Positions 41,074-49,313 of a DNA stretch of 64,000 nucleotides are shown piece after piece. The stretch is from Cloacibacterium sp046296655 (lineage in GTDB: Bacteria; Bacteroidota; Bacteroidia; Flavobacteriales; Weeksellaceae). The notes beneath the pieces are model-generated. The model was not told where the DNA came from. It made no database searches and worked only from the letters and a program-made list of their open reading frames with translations. Made by a program: the position numbers and the translations under genes. Each line of letters starts with the position of its first letter. The stretch's first letter is position 1. Where the stretch lies: NCBI GenBank assembly GCA_046296655.1, contig JBKBLE010000005.1, positions 1-64,000 of the forward strand. Reading direction: 5' to 3'.

Positions 41074-42024
41074 TTAACGATATCTAAATCCTCTTTGATT
41101 GATAAAATTAGGAATATCATAACCTAAACTCAGCATGAAAGAATTTCCACCATATTCTTGAATATCAGACAATCCTAAATTATAAGAAGCTCCGAAATGG
41201 AGTTTATTGAGTTTAAATTTAATAATAGGCGACATGCTTAACTGTTGGCTTCCCACAGCACTTTTTGCAGTTCTGTAATTGATTCCCGCAGCAAAATAGT
41301 CACTTTCACCATACAATTTCATCAAAACATTGATGTCAAACATTCTAGATGAATTGGTATTCAAATTCATCATCACAGAAGGTTCTACCGAAAATCCTTC
41401 GGTAATTTCCCAGTCATACCCAGCATTAAGGTAAAATCTGGTTGGCGACGGTTCTATACCATTTACCACTGGTGTATTGTTACTCAATGGAATATCTGCA
41501 ACAGAAATCCCAGCAAAAGCTCTGCTATAAGTAGCTTGTAATCCTAAATTAGCATAAGCAATGAAAATACTATTGTTATTTTCGTAAAGCAAAGGATCAT
41601 TTGGATCTTGCGCATTTACTTTAGAAACGTCAAAGTTCTGATTGTAAAAATTTACTGATGTCCCGAAAGAAAATTGGTCTTTTCTGCCATCTTCATCACT
41701 GAGCGGAACAAAGTAAGAAGCACCAATTGCAATTCCGTTTGCAGAAATCGGCCCGTTTTGGTCACGGAAAAAATAAGCGCCTATTCCTACTCTATCAAAA
41801 GCATTGGCATGAATTCCTACCGATTGTACATTGGGAGATTCATCAAATTTTGAAAATTGTTTTTGATAGTTGGCAACCAAATTCACATCATCTGTTTTTC
41901 CAATATGCGCAGGATTAAAGAGAAATTCACTATCAAATAAATACTGCTGATACATAGGAATAGTTTCTTGAGCATAGCTCAATCCTGAAAAAGCAGCAAA
42001 AAATGTGAATAATATTTTTTTCAT
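41074..42024 (-). CDS. PorP/SprF family type IX secretion outer-membrane protein
   Basis: 316 aa. Signal peptide (ending SYAQ), then the PorP/SprF start ETIPMYQQYLFDSEFLFNPAHIG, and a predicted beta-barrel ending in NFINQRGFRYR. Members partner with T9SS cargo of the SprB type or sit in the core machinery as PorP. It is isolated here from any large adhesin, so its cargo is not obvious. Together with the cargo at 13027 it shows T9SS biology. Its -7 box is at 42045. Confidence 0.9.
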   Translation of the reverse strand: MKKILFTFFAAFSGLSYAQETIPMYQQYLFDSEFLFNPAHIGKTDDVNLVANYQKQFSKFDESPNVQSVGIHANAFDRVGIGAYFFRDQNGPISANGIAIGASYFVPLSDEDGRKDQFSFGTSVNFYNQNFDVSKVNAQDPNDPLLYENNNSIFIAYANLGLQATYSRAFAGISVADIPLSNNTPVVNGIEPSPTRFYLNAGYDWEITEGFSVEPSVMMNLNTNSSRMFDINVLMKLYGESDYFAAGINYRTAKSAVGSQQLSMSPIIKFKLNKLHFGASYNLGLSDIQEYGGNSFMLSLGYDIPNFINQRGFRYR

Positions 42025-42044
42025 GGTCGTGAATTTCTAAACTT

Positions 42045-42052
42045 CAAATTTA
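42045..42052 (-). promoter_or_regulatory. -7 box for the PorP/SprF gene
   Basis: TAAATTTG on the minus strand, 20 bases before the ATG. Confidence 0.5.
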
Positions 42053-42111
42053 AGTAAAAAGTATGGAATTGAAAATTTCTTTGTCTTAAACCTGCCCCAA
42101 AACAATTGGAA

Positions 42112-43176
42112 TTAAGAATTTTGCAAGTAATTTCTCCATTTTTCTACCGCATCTTGCATATCTTTTGGCATCGGTGATTCAAAATACATTTCTTTTTTTG
42201 TCGTAGGATGAATGAAGCCTAAAGTATGAGCGTGTAAAGCATGTCTAGGTAAAACTTCGAAGACATTTTTTACAAATTGTTTATATTTTGGTAAGTTTAC
42301 ACCACGCAAAATTTGATGACCTTCATATCTTTCGTCGTTAAAAAGTGTATGACCAATATGTTTAAAATGCGCTCTAATTTGGTGAGTTCTTCCCGTTTCT
42401 AGTTTACATTCCACCCAAGTCATGTATTTAAATCTTTCTAAAACTTTATAATGTGTTACGGCATGTTTTCCTTGGCTTCCATCTTCATAAACTGCCATTT
42501 GCATTCGGTTTTTCTGATGTCTTCCGATGTGTCCTCTTATTGTTCCTTCGTCATTTTCTAAATTACCCCAAACAAACGCCCAATACAAACGTTTGGTTTT
42601 TCGGTCAAAAAATTGCTTGGCCAAAAAGCTCAATGCATATTCATTTTTGGCTAAAACGATCAATCCAGAAGTATCTTTATCAATTCTATGAACCAAGCCT
42701 ACTCTATCTAAATCTGAGGTAAAGCCATTTTTCTGAAAATGAAACGCAACTGCATTCACCAATGTTCCTTGCCAATTCCCAAAACCTGGATGCACTACCA
42801 TTCCTGGTTCTTTGTCTACCACCAAAACATCTTCATCTTCGTAGACAATTTTAAAAGGAATATCTTCTGGAATGATAACATTTTCTCGTGGAGGATGCGT
42901 TAATAAAACCGAAATTTCATCTCCCGGCTTTACACGATAATTTTGTTTTACAGGATTACCATTTACGATGACGTTTCCTGCTCTACACGTTTGCGAAATT
43001 TTATTTCTAGAAGAATTTTGGCGATAAATCAAAAGAAATTTATCTATTCTCAAAGGTTCTTGCTTTTTATCCACGGTAATATTGAGATGTTCAAACAACC
43101 CCGAGTTTTCTTCGTCATTAGAATTTTCGTCTTCTAACAATAAATCTTCTTCTAAAAAATCTTCTTTTTCGCTCAT
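42112..43176 (-). CDS. rluD: RluA-family 23S rRNA pseudouridine synthase (RluD-like)
   Basis: About 354 aa. An acidic N-terminal tail (EEDLLLEDENSNDEEN) is followed by an S4 domain (about 40-105, RIDKFLLIYRQNSSRNKISQ) and the catalytic domain with GLVHRIDKDTSGL, where the Asp after the second Ile is the nucleophile. The ORF can be opened at a TTG (43185), but the ATG at 43176 is better. It follows the PASTA gene, as is common in Flavobacteria, though a terminator-like hairpin lies between them. Confidence 0.93.
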   Translation of the reverse strand: MSEKEDFLEEDLLLEDENSNDEENSGLFEHLNITVDKKQEPLRIDKFLLIYRQNSSRNKISQTCRAGNVIVNGNPVKQNYRVKPGDEISVLLTHPPRENVIIPEDIPFKIVYEDEDVLVVDKEPGMVVHPGFGNWQGTLVNAVAFHFQKNGFTSDLDRVGLVHRIDKDTSGLIVLAKNEYALSFLAKQFFDRKTKRLYWAFVWGNLENDEGTIRGHIGRHQKNRMQMAVYEDGSQGKHAVTHYKVLERFKYMTWVECKLETGRTHQIRAHFKHIGHTLFNDERYEGHQILRGVNLPKYKQFVKNVFEVLPRHALHAHTLGFIHPTTKKEMYFESPMPKDMQDAVEKWRNYLQNS

Positions 43177-43183
43177 ATTATTC

Positions 43184-43217
43184 AAAAAAACTTTGCCAAA
43201 AAATTTTCGGCAAAGTT
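43184..43217 (-). terminator. terminator after the PASTA gene
   Basis: AACTTTGCC (43189-43197) and GGCAAAGTT (43209-43217), followed by a T-run on the minus strand. It would limit read-through into rluD. Confidence 0.7.
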
Positions 43218-43243
43218 CTATAATTATTTTAATTTCTAAAAAA

Positions 43244-44227
43244 CTACTCTACAATTACCTTTTTAGCAGGTTTTTCTTCTGCTGGTTTTGTTTCTGTAGG
43301 TTTTGTATTATTTGTATTCGTAGTTGGTTTGGGTTTTTCTACAGGTGGTTGTGGTGTAGTATTTACAGGTTCTTCACTTGGAACTGGGATAAACTCATTG
43401 TCAGAAGGTTCTGGCATGGTATTAATATCTGTAGTTCTATAAATACTATTCAGTTTTTGAATTTTAGCTTGCATTTCGGCTGGTGTTTTTTTACTTGCCC
43501 ACAAATCTATTTGCATTCCTTGATCTCTTACAGAACCACTTGCAGGATCCTGATAGTAAACAATATCAGAATCATTATTTTGTCCGTCTTCATATTCTAC
43601 CAATCCTACTTCAAAGTAATTTTGAGTGATAATAGCTTTCGCTTCTGCTACTGTTCTTCCTACCAAATTAGGAATCACCACATTTCTCATCGGTCCAGAA
43701 CCAATGACTAAATCTAGCGTAGAATACATCGGTACTTTTTCTCCTGGTTTGATCACTCTGCCATTAAACATCATTCTAATGACCGCATCTTTCTGAATAT
43801 TAGGCTCATAAATAGTATCTCCTACCTTTAAACCCAGTAAATCAAACTTCCTGAAAGCCAAATACTTATATCTATCTAAAACATCTGGAACCGCAACTGG
43901 TGCATAAGTTTTAGGATTCACTTTTAATACTATAGTTCTTCCATCTTTAACTCTAGAACCAGGTGATGGATAAATTTGCAGAACTTGATAAGGCTTAAAT
44001 TTTGGATCGTATTTAAAACTATCTACTTCATATTCTAAGCCTTGGTCATCTAGAACCTCTATTGCTTGGTGTACCTTCATGTTAACAACATTCGGAACCT
44101 GAATTTCTTCACCATGATTGGTGTGAAATTCTAGCCATCGAAAGGTAAGCCAAACTACTCCTACAAAAATTACAAGTGCTGCTATTAAGTTTACAAAAAC
44201 TTTCCAGTGGAAAAAAGATCGAAGCAT
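43244..44227 (-). CDS. PASTA-domain membrane protein
   Basis: 327 aa. One N-terminal transmembrane segment (VNLIAALVIFVGVVWLTF) leaves three PASTA domains outside the cytoplasm (about 38-107, 108-180, 181-250; VPNVVNMKVHQAIEVLDDQG, then VIPNLVGRTVAEAKAII). A disordered Pro/Thr/Lys tail follows. PASTA domains bind muropeptides or beta-lactams in kinases and PBPs, but no kinase or PBP domain is present. Divergent from ddl and next to rluD; the linkage to peptidoglycan precursor synthesis fits a cell-wall sensing role (inference). Confidence 0.9.
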   Translation of the reverse strand: MLRSFFHWKVFVNLIAALVIFVGVVWLTFRWLEFHTNHGEEIQVPNVVNMKVHQAIEVLDDQGLEYEVDSFKYDPKFKPYQVLQIYPSPGSRVKDGRTIVLKVNPKTYAPVAVPDVLDRYKYLAFRKFDLLGLKVGDTIYEPNIQKDAVIRMMFNGRVIKPGEKVPMYSTLDLVIGSGPMRNVVIPNLVGRTVAEAKAIITQNYFEVGLVEYEDGQNNDSDIVYYQDPASGSVRDQGMQIDLWASKKTPAEMQAKIQKLNSIYRTTDINTMPEPSDNEFIPVPSEEPVNTTPQPPVEKPKPTTNTNNTKPTETKPAEEKPAKKVIVE

Positions 44228-44256
44228 AAATTTTTTATTTATTCGAAATATAAACG

Positions 44257-44309
44257 CAAATATAAATATAAAATTATGAAATATTTAAGCTGAAAAATAA
44301 TTACATTTG
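44257..44309. promoter_or_regulatory. divergent -7 boxes for the PASTA gene and ddl
   Basis: On the minus strand TATATTTG (44257-44264) faces the PASTA gene, 29 bases from its ATG. On the plus strand TACATTTG (44302-44309) faces ddl, 24 bases from its ATG. The two boxes are 37 bases apart, so polymerases starting from them could interfere or share a regulator. Confidence 0.55.
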
Positions 44310-44333
44310 CGTTTATTAGTTTTTTTAAAAAGT

Positions 44334-45317
44334 ATGAGCAAGAAAAATGTAGCCGTAGTAATGGGTGGCTTCTCTGATGAATACAAGGTTTCTCTGAAAA
44401 GCGGCCAATTGATTTATGATTCTCTAGACAGAGATTTATACAATGTATATAAAGTAGTAATTCTAAAAGACGAATGGTACTTTTTAAACGAAAATGAAGA
44501 AAAACTTCCCATTAACAAAGGAGATTTTTCGGTAACGCTTTCAGACGGAGCAATTTTAAAATTTGACGTTTGTTTCAACATTATTCATGGTGCTCCTGGC
44601 GAAAATGGTGAATTACAAGGCTATTGGAACGCTATTGGTCAAAAATATACAGGCTGTGATTTCTATAAAAGCGCTCTTACTTTCAACAAAAAAGATACTC
44701 TTGCCGTTTTAGCAAAGTATGGAATTCCTTCTGCAAAAAGTTTTTACCTGAGAAAAGGAGAAAATATTAATGAAGATAAAATTGTAGAAGAATTAGGACT
44801 TCCTTTATTTGTGAAACCCAATCAAAGTGGCTCTTCACTCGGAATTTCTAAAGTTAAAGCCAAATCTGAATTGGCAGCAGCAATAGAATTTGCCTTCAAA
44901 GAAGATGATGAAATTTTAATAGAATCTTTCTTAAATGGAATGGAGGTTTCTGTAGGTGTAATCGATTACAAAGGAGAAACCATTGTTTTGGGAATTACAG
45001 AAATTGTACCACACAAAGAATTTTTCGATTACGAAGCGAAATATGAAGGTGCTTCCGAAGAAATTACACCAGCAAGATTAGACGAAGAAACCAGATACAA
45101 AGTAGAAAAAATCGCAAAACATGCTTATGAATCTTTGGGAATGAGCGGTTTTTCTAGAAGTGAATACATCATTATGGATGGAACTCCATACATGCTAGAA
45201 ATGAATACCAATCCTGGATTTTCACCAGCTTCAATCTTACCTCAACAAGCAAAAATTTACGGAATTTCCATCAAAGATCTTTGTGGAAACGAAGTAGAAA
45301 AAGCATTAGCTAAATAA
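44334..45317 (+). CDS. ddl: D-alanine--D-alanine ligase
   Basis: 327 aa. Makes the D-Ala-D-Ala of peptidoglycan. MSKKNVAVVMGGFSDEYKVS at the start, ATP-grasp elements LPLFVKPNQSGSSLGISKV and FEYKY-like FFDYEAKYEGASEEI, and the metal-binding LEMNTNPGFSPASILPQQA. The frame can be extended to a TTG at 44307, but that codon is in the -7 box. The stop TAA overlaps the next ATG by one base, so the downstream gene is translationally coupled. Confidence 0.95.
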   Translation: MSKKNVAVVMGGFSDEYKVSLKSGQLIYDSLDRDLYNVYKVVILKDEWYFLNENEEKLPINKGDFSVTLSDGAILKFDVCFNIIHGAPGENGELQGYWNAIGQKYTGCDFYKSALTFNKKDTLAVLAKYGIPSAKSFYLRKGENINEDKIVEELGLPLFVKPNQSGSSLGISKVKAKSELAAAIEFAFKEDDEILIESFLNGMEVSVGVIDYKGETIVLGITEIVPHKEFFDYEAKYEGASEEITPARLDEETRYKVEKIAKHAYESLGMSGFSRSEYIIMDGTPYMLEMNTNPGFSPASILPQQAKIYGISIKDLCGNEVEKALAK

Positions 45318-45787
45318 TGAAAAAACTTACTTTTATTTTCTTAGTGATATTTAACTGTTTTTCTTTTGCTCAAAAAGATAAAAATATTATTCCTTTAAAA
45401 TTGAATTTACCTAAAAATGAATTAGAGCCTAAAAAAATTAGATTCGAAAAAAATGAAATTTTAATTGATGATAAAAAATGTTTTAACTATGAACTATTTC
45501 ATGATGTTGAAGTAAATGGTGAGCAAATAAAAAACTATTATGAAATAAAATCTTTAAATGGAGATTTATTATTTTCTGGAAATATTTCGAATTTTAATCC
45601 TGAAAATAAATTTACTGATACTATTACATTTTATTTATTAGAAAATAAAATATACAAAAATTCCGAAATTGTTGGAAGAGGAAAATTAGTTCTCAATCTT
45701 TCAGCAAACCAAGTTTTAAACAATGATTGTTCTATAAATCTTGAAAATTTAAAACTTTTTTATGAACAATCAAACGAAAACAAATAA
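45317..45787 (+). CDS. exported protein between ddl and coaD, unknown function
   Basis: 156 aa. Signal peptide of about 19 residues (ending FSFAQ), then a Lys/Asn/Glu-rich mature part with beta-type alternation and two cysteines (KKCFNYEL, NDCSINLEN) that may form a disulfide. It shares the ATGA-type junction (TAATG) with ddl and lies 4 bases before coaD, so it is embedded in their operon. I do not recognise a domain. It is more AT-rich than its neighbours, which may indicate a later acquisition. Confidence 0.75.
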   Translation: MKKLTFIFLVIFNCFSFAQKDKNIIPLKLNLPKNELEPKKIRFEKNEILIDDKKCFNYELFHDVEVNGEQIKNYYEIKSLNGDLLFSGNISNFNPENKFTDTITFYLLENKIYKNSEIVGRGKLVLNLSANQVLNNDCSINLENLKLFYEQSNENK

Positions 45788-45790
45788 ACT

Positions 45791-46249
45791 ATGAAAATCG
45801 CTGTATTTCCAGGGTCTTTTGACCCGATTACTTTAGGACATCTTGACATTATTGAAAGAGCTGTTCCTCTGTTTGATAAACTCATCATCGCTATCGGACA
45901 GAATTCTCAGAAAAAATATATGTTTCCGCTAGAAAAACGCAAGGAATTTATTCAAAAATCTGTAGCGCATTTCCCCAATGTAGAAGTAGATTACTTTGAA
46001 GGATTAACCATCGATTATTGCATCAAAAAAGAAGCTCAATTTATTCTGAGAGGTCTCAGAAATCCTGCCGATTTTGAATTTGAAAAAGCAATTGCTCATA
46101 CCAACAGAACTTTGGCGAAAAGAAAATTAGAAACCGTTTTCTTGCTTACTTCTTCTGGTAAATCATTCATCAGCAGCAGTATTGTAAGAGAAATTATTTC
46201 AAACAAAGGAGAATATCAATTATTTGTTCCTGATGCAGTGAGAGTTTAA
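45791..46249 (+). CDS. coaD: phosphopantetheine adenylyltransferase
   Basis: 152 aa. Fourth step of CoA synthesis. The nucleotidyltransferase motif FPGSFDPITLGH (T14-L-G-H17), FILRGLRNPADFEFE, and the C-terminal SSGKSFISSSIVRE are all present. Four bases after the exported protein and probably in the ddl transcript. Confidence 0.97.
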   Translation: MKIAVFPGSFDPITLGHLDIIERAVPLFDKLIIAIGQNSQKKYMFPLEKRKEFIQKSVAHFPNVEVDYFEGLTIDYCIKKEAQFILRGLRNPADFEFEKAIAHTNRTLAKRKLETVFLLTSSGKSFISSSIVREIISNKGEYQLFVPDAVRV

Positions 46250-46291
46250 AATTTTTATTTTCACTCAATTTTTTTTAAACTTTTTCTACCC

Positions 46292-46924
46292 ATGCTTCCA
46301 GATTTTACCTTTTTAATAGAAGTCCTTGGTACGATATCTTTTGCGATGTCGGGAAGTTTTGCGGCTATGCAAAAGCGTTTCGATCCTTTTGGCGTTCTCA
46401 TCATTGCATTTGTAACATCTGTAGGTGGCGGAACTGTAAGAGATTTATTACTAGATGTGCCTGTTTTTTGGATGCACGATTTATTAGCCGTGAGTTTGAT
46501 TTTTTTCACTGCTATTTTTACGATGATATTCAAATTAATTGAGAGAAAATTTCAAGTAACGCTATTTATTTTTGATAGTCTTGGATTGGGACTTTTTACA
46601 ATTATTGGGGTTCAAAAAGGATTAAATGCCAATTTACATCCCGTTATTGGAGTGGTTTTAGGCACCATTACCGGTTGTTTTGGTGGAATCATCAGAGATA
46701 TTTTACTGAATAGAATTCCTTTGATTTTCAGAAAAGAAATTTATGCGACTGCAGCAATTGTAGGTGGAATAGTCTACATCCTTCTGAAAAATTTCAGTGG
46801 TTTATCAGAAGAAATCAATCAAATCTTAACCATTCTTCTTATCGTAAGCATTAGAACTCTTGCTGTAAAATATCATTGGCAAATGCCAAAATTCTACGGA
46901 AATTTCAATGATGCAGAAATGTAG
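46292..46924 (+). CDS. TRIC-family cation channel (YadS-like)
   Basis: 210 aa, seven predicted transmembrane segments in two similar halves. Each half has the glycine-rich pattern of the TRIC family (GVLIIAFVTSVGGGTVRDLL and GVVLGTITGCFGGIIRDILL). Prokaryotic TRIC proteins form K+-permeable trimeric channels. An ORF on the opposite strand here is a shadow. Ends in a bidirectional terminator at 46996. Confidence 0.9.
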   Translation: MLPDFTFLIEVLGTISFAMSGSFAAMQKRFDPFGVLIIAFVTSVGGGTVRDLLLDVPVFWMHDLLAVSLIFFTAIFTMIFKLIERKFQVTLFIFDSLGLGLFTIIGVQKGLNANLHPVIGVVLGTITGCFGGIIRDILLNRIPLIFRKEIYATAAIVGGIVYILLKNFSGLSEEINQILTILLIVSIRTLAVKYHWQMPKFYGNFNDAEM

Positions 46925-46955
46925 AAAGTTTGGAAGTCCGAAGTCGGAAGTAAAA
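46925..46955. repeat. short-word repeat (GGAAGTCCGAAGTCGGAAG)
   Basis: Imperfect copies of GGAAG/CCGAAG immediately after the stop codon. The same GAAGACGGAAGTCCGAAG wording occurs after dcp at 53593. Confidence 0.5.
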
Positions 46956-46995
46956 ATTCATATTTCGCAACTATTTGAAGGACAATACAAACCAT

Positions 46996-47030
46996 AAAAA
47001 AACTCCTGAAAGATTTCTCAGAAGTTTTAT
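46996..47030. terminator. bidirectional terminator
   Basis: AAAACTCCTGA (46999-47009) and TCAGAAGTTTT (47018-47028) with one mismatch, an A-run before and T-run after; it lies between converging genes (TRIC and the TPR-like gene). Confidence 0.7.
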
Positions 47031-47077
47031 TTATAATACGCCATTTTCTTGGCTATTTTTACTTTTAACGTGGCTCT

Positions 47078-47644
47078 TTAGAAATATTTTCCTCTATGTC
47101 TCATTTGTGGATTGTGCATGTGTTTTTGCATAGAAGGCATTTTCAATTGGTCTTTGATCATTTTTATTTGATCCGCCATCATACCTTGATCGTCTAATCT
47201 TTTGGCTTCTTCTAATAATTTTTTAGCTTCTGCTTTTCTTCCTTTAGAAAGTGCTGCTGCAGCTATATTTAACGTAGCCATTGCTCTATCATGCTTCATA
47301 TTTAAGCCATATTCTAAAGCTTTTTTCATCAATGGTTCTACTTTTGTGGGATGTTCTTGCGCTAGAGTTAACCCTTGCAAATAATGGAAATAACCATATT
47401 GAGATTTGTGCAACTGAGATTGGTAATTTTTAATGTAAGTTAACCAATGTGCAGCTTTTACAAAATTCTGTTTTCTCATTTGCCATAAAGCCAATAAGAT
47501 GTATTCATTTTTGAAAAATAATAAAATAGGACTCAGCGAAAAGAATACAACTACAATTCCCCATCCTATTTGACGGTTCATCATCAGGTAAACTCCCGCA
47601 GCAATCATTAAGCCAGCAATTAAAAATTTTATGTACTTATTCAT
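47078..47644 (-). CDS. membrane-anchored TPR-like protein, unknown function
   Basis: 188 aa. Two transmembrane segments near the N-terminus (FLIAGLMIAAGVYLMM and GIVVVFFSLSPILLFF) precede a helical region with TPR-like spacing (KAAHWLTYIKNY, HYLQGLTLAQEHPTKVEPLM, AMATLNIAAAALSKGRKAEA). The C-terminus is Met/His-rich (MPSMQKHMHNPQMRHRGKYF), which could bind metal. Downstream of folA on the same strand, 51 bases apart. Confidence 0.75.
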   Translation of the reverse strand: MNKYIKFLIAGLMIAAGVYLMMNRQIGWGIVVVFFSLSPILLFFKNEYILLALWQMRKQNFVKAAHWLTYIKNYQSQLHKSQYGYFHYLQGLTLAQEHPTKVEPLMKKALEYGLNMKHDRAMATLNIAAAALSKGRKAEAKKLLEEAKRLDDQGMMADQIKMIKDQLKMPSMQKHMHNPQMRHRGKYF

Positions 47645-47666
47645 CTCTTAAAATTAGGTGTGCAAA

Positions 47667-47705
47667 TATAAAAATTAGATGTTAGATTTCAGACATTAGA
47701 CGCTA
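47667..47705. repeat. short-word repeat (TTAGATGTTAGATTTCAGACATTAGACG)
   Basis: Imperfect copies of TTAGA-T/C in the spacer downstream of folA; the folA stop codon lies inside it. Comparable words at 39481 and 40645. Confidence 0.5.
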
Positions 47706-48190
47706 GTCTTTTTTGTAAAAGTTTGAAAACAAAAATCATATTGATTTTTTTCGTCTTTTTCATGGCAAGTTTCTTGAGTTTTCTGCCAAATTTTCTCGTC
47801 TATTTTTGGAAAATAAGTATCCGCATTTAGCGTAGCATCTACCAAAGTAATTTCTAATTGGTCTGCCAAATCTATTGTTTGTTCATAAATAGTACCACCA
47901 CCAATGACAAAAACATTTTCGTCTATTTTTTGGGCAAATTTCAATGCTTCTTTAATACTTCCTACGATAAGAATTCCTTCTTCAAACCAATCATTTTTTC
48001 TACTAATCACAATATTGGTACGATTAGGAAGTGGTTTACCAATACTTTCGTATGTTTTTCTGCCCATAATAATAGGGTGACCACTCGTAAGTTCTTTAAA
48101 ATGTTTTAAATCTTTAGGTAAATGCCAAAGCAACTGGTTATCAACACCAATTTCTCTGTTTTTTCCCATTGCTACTACTATTGTAATCAT
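47696..48190 (-). CDS. folA: dihydrofolate reductase
   Basis: 164 aa. Reduces dihydrofolate with NADPH. MITIVVAMGKNREIG start, LLWHLPKDLKHFK with catalytic D27, IIMGRKTYESIGKPLPNR, and VIGGGTIYEQ for cofactor binding. Normal chromosomal type. No thyA is adjacent. Its -7 box overlaps the divergent lemA promoter region. Confidence 0.96.
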   Translation of the reverse strand: MITIVVAMGKNREIGVDNQLLWHLPKDLKHFKELTSGHPIIMGRKTYESIGKPLPNRTNIVISRKNDWFEEGILIVGSIKEALKFAQKIDENVFVIGGGTIYEQTIDLADQLEITLVDATLNADTYFPKIDEKIWQKTQETCHEKDEKNQYDFCFQTFTKKTSV

Positions 48191-48206
48191 TTTAAGTTAT
48201 ATTTTA

Positions 48207-48234
48207 CAAAATTAGCATAAAATTTGTATATTTG
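48207..48234. promoter_or_regulatory. divergent -7 boxes for folA and the lemA operon
   Basis: Minus strand TAATTTTG (48207-48214), 16 bases before the folA ATG. Plus strand TATATTTG (48227-48234), 42 bases before the lemA ATG. Confidence 0.5.
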
Positions 48235-48276
48235 GTTTACTGAATCACTTAATACACAATTAAAAAAAATTAAACT

Positions 48277-48885
48277 ATGAACAACAAAGGATGTTTTGGC
48301 ATTGGAACAATAGGTTTGGTGCTGATTGGCGTAATTGCATTGGTAATATTTTGGGGAATTGGCATTAGAAATGGTTTTGTAAGAAGCGAACAAAACGTAA
48401 ACGAAAAATGGGCTAATGTAGAAACCGTTTATCAAAAAAGAGCAAACCTTATTCCTAATTTAGAAAGAACTGTAAAATCTTATGCTAAATTCGAGCAAGA
48501 AACCTTAACCAAAGTAATCGAAGCACGTTCTAAAGCAACTCAAGTTACGATAGACCCAACTAATATGACTGAAGCAGATTTGGCAAAATTCCAAGCTGCA
48601 CAAGGTGAATTATCTGGTGCTTTGAGCAGATTAATGGCAGTGGTAGAACAATATCCTAATCTAAAAGCTGACCAACAATTTATCGATTTCCAAAGAGAAT
48701 ATACCGCGATTGAAAACAGCATAAGAGCGGAAACCGTAAACTATAACGCTGCGGTGAAAGAATACAACACTTCTATTAAAGTTTTCCCGAATAACATCAT
48801 CGCAAATTTCTCTAATTTCAAAGAAAAACCTTTATTTAAAGCAGATGCAGGTGCTGAAAAAGCTCCTGAAGTTTTCACTGAATAA
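48277..48885 (+). CDS. lemA: LemA family protein
   Basis: 202 aa. An N-terminal transmembrane helix (about 8-28, IGTIGLVLIGVIALVIFWGI) is followed by the conserved NEKWANVETVYQKRANLIPNL and a long coiled-coil helical domain. LemA proteins are membrane-anchored and usually paired with TPM-domain proteins, as here. Their function is unclear; some modulate stress or envelope signalling. The stop overlaps the next ATG by one base. Confidence 0.92.
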   Translation: MNNKGCFGIGTIGLVLIGVIALVIFWGIGIRNGFVRSEQNVNEKWANVETVYQKRANLIPNLERTVKSYAKFEQETLTKVIEARSKATQVTIDPTNMTEADLAKFQAAQGELSGALSRLMAVVEQYPNLKADQQFIDFQREYTAIENSIRAETVNYNAAVKEYNTSIKVFPNNIIANFSNFKEKPLFKADAGAEKAPEVFTE

Positions 48886-49313
48886 TGAGTAATTTTTTAA
48901 ACAATATTCAAATGGCTTCCCTAGTGGAAGCCATTCAACAAGCGGAAGACCATTCTACCGGAGAAATTCGTGTGCATATAGACCAAAACTCAGTTGACAA
49001 TAATGCCAAAATTGCTTTTGACGTTTTTAAATCTCTGGGAATGGACAAAACCAAAGAAAGAAATGCCGTACTTTTTCATGTAAATTTTAAACAAAAATAC
49101 TTAACCATTATTGGTGATAAAGGCATTCATGAAAAAGTGCATCAAAAATTTTGGAATGATTTGCATGACAAAATAACCTCAGCTTTCTCTCAAGGGCAAT
49201 ATTTCGAAGGTTTGCGAGATGCTATTTTAGAAACCGGATTAGAATTAAAAAAATTCTTCCCTATTGACGGAGAAAATAACAATGAATTACCTAATGAAAT
49301 TACCTTCTCTTAA
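48885..49313 (+). CDS. TPM-domain protein, soluble
   Basis: 142 aa, no signal peptide. A single TPM (TLP18.3/Psb32/MOLO-1) domain: ALVEAIQQAEDHSTGEIRVHI is the start and VLFHVNFKQKYLTIIGDKGIHEKV the core (cited in pieces: LVEAIQQAEDHSTGEIRVHI; KYLTIIGDKGIHEKV). TPM domains bind ions or act as phosphatase-like modules. The second gene of lemA-TPM-TPM, coupled at both ends. Confidence 0.85.
   Translation: MSNFLNNIQMASLVEAIQQAEDHSTGEIRVHIDQNSVDNNAKIAFDVFKSLGMDKTKERNAVLFHVNFKQKYLTIIGDKGIHEKVHQKFWNDLHDKITSAFSQGQYFEGLRDAILETGLELKKFFPIDGENNNELPNEITFS

Noticed and set aside
43082..43711. 209-codon ORF on the plus strand across the PASTA and rluD genes
   Set aside because: Very Phe/Ile/Cys/Tyr-rich translation typical of antisense to Lys/Glu-rich coding DNA; the opposite strand has clear domains.
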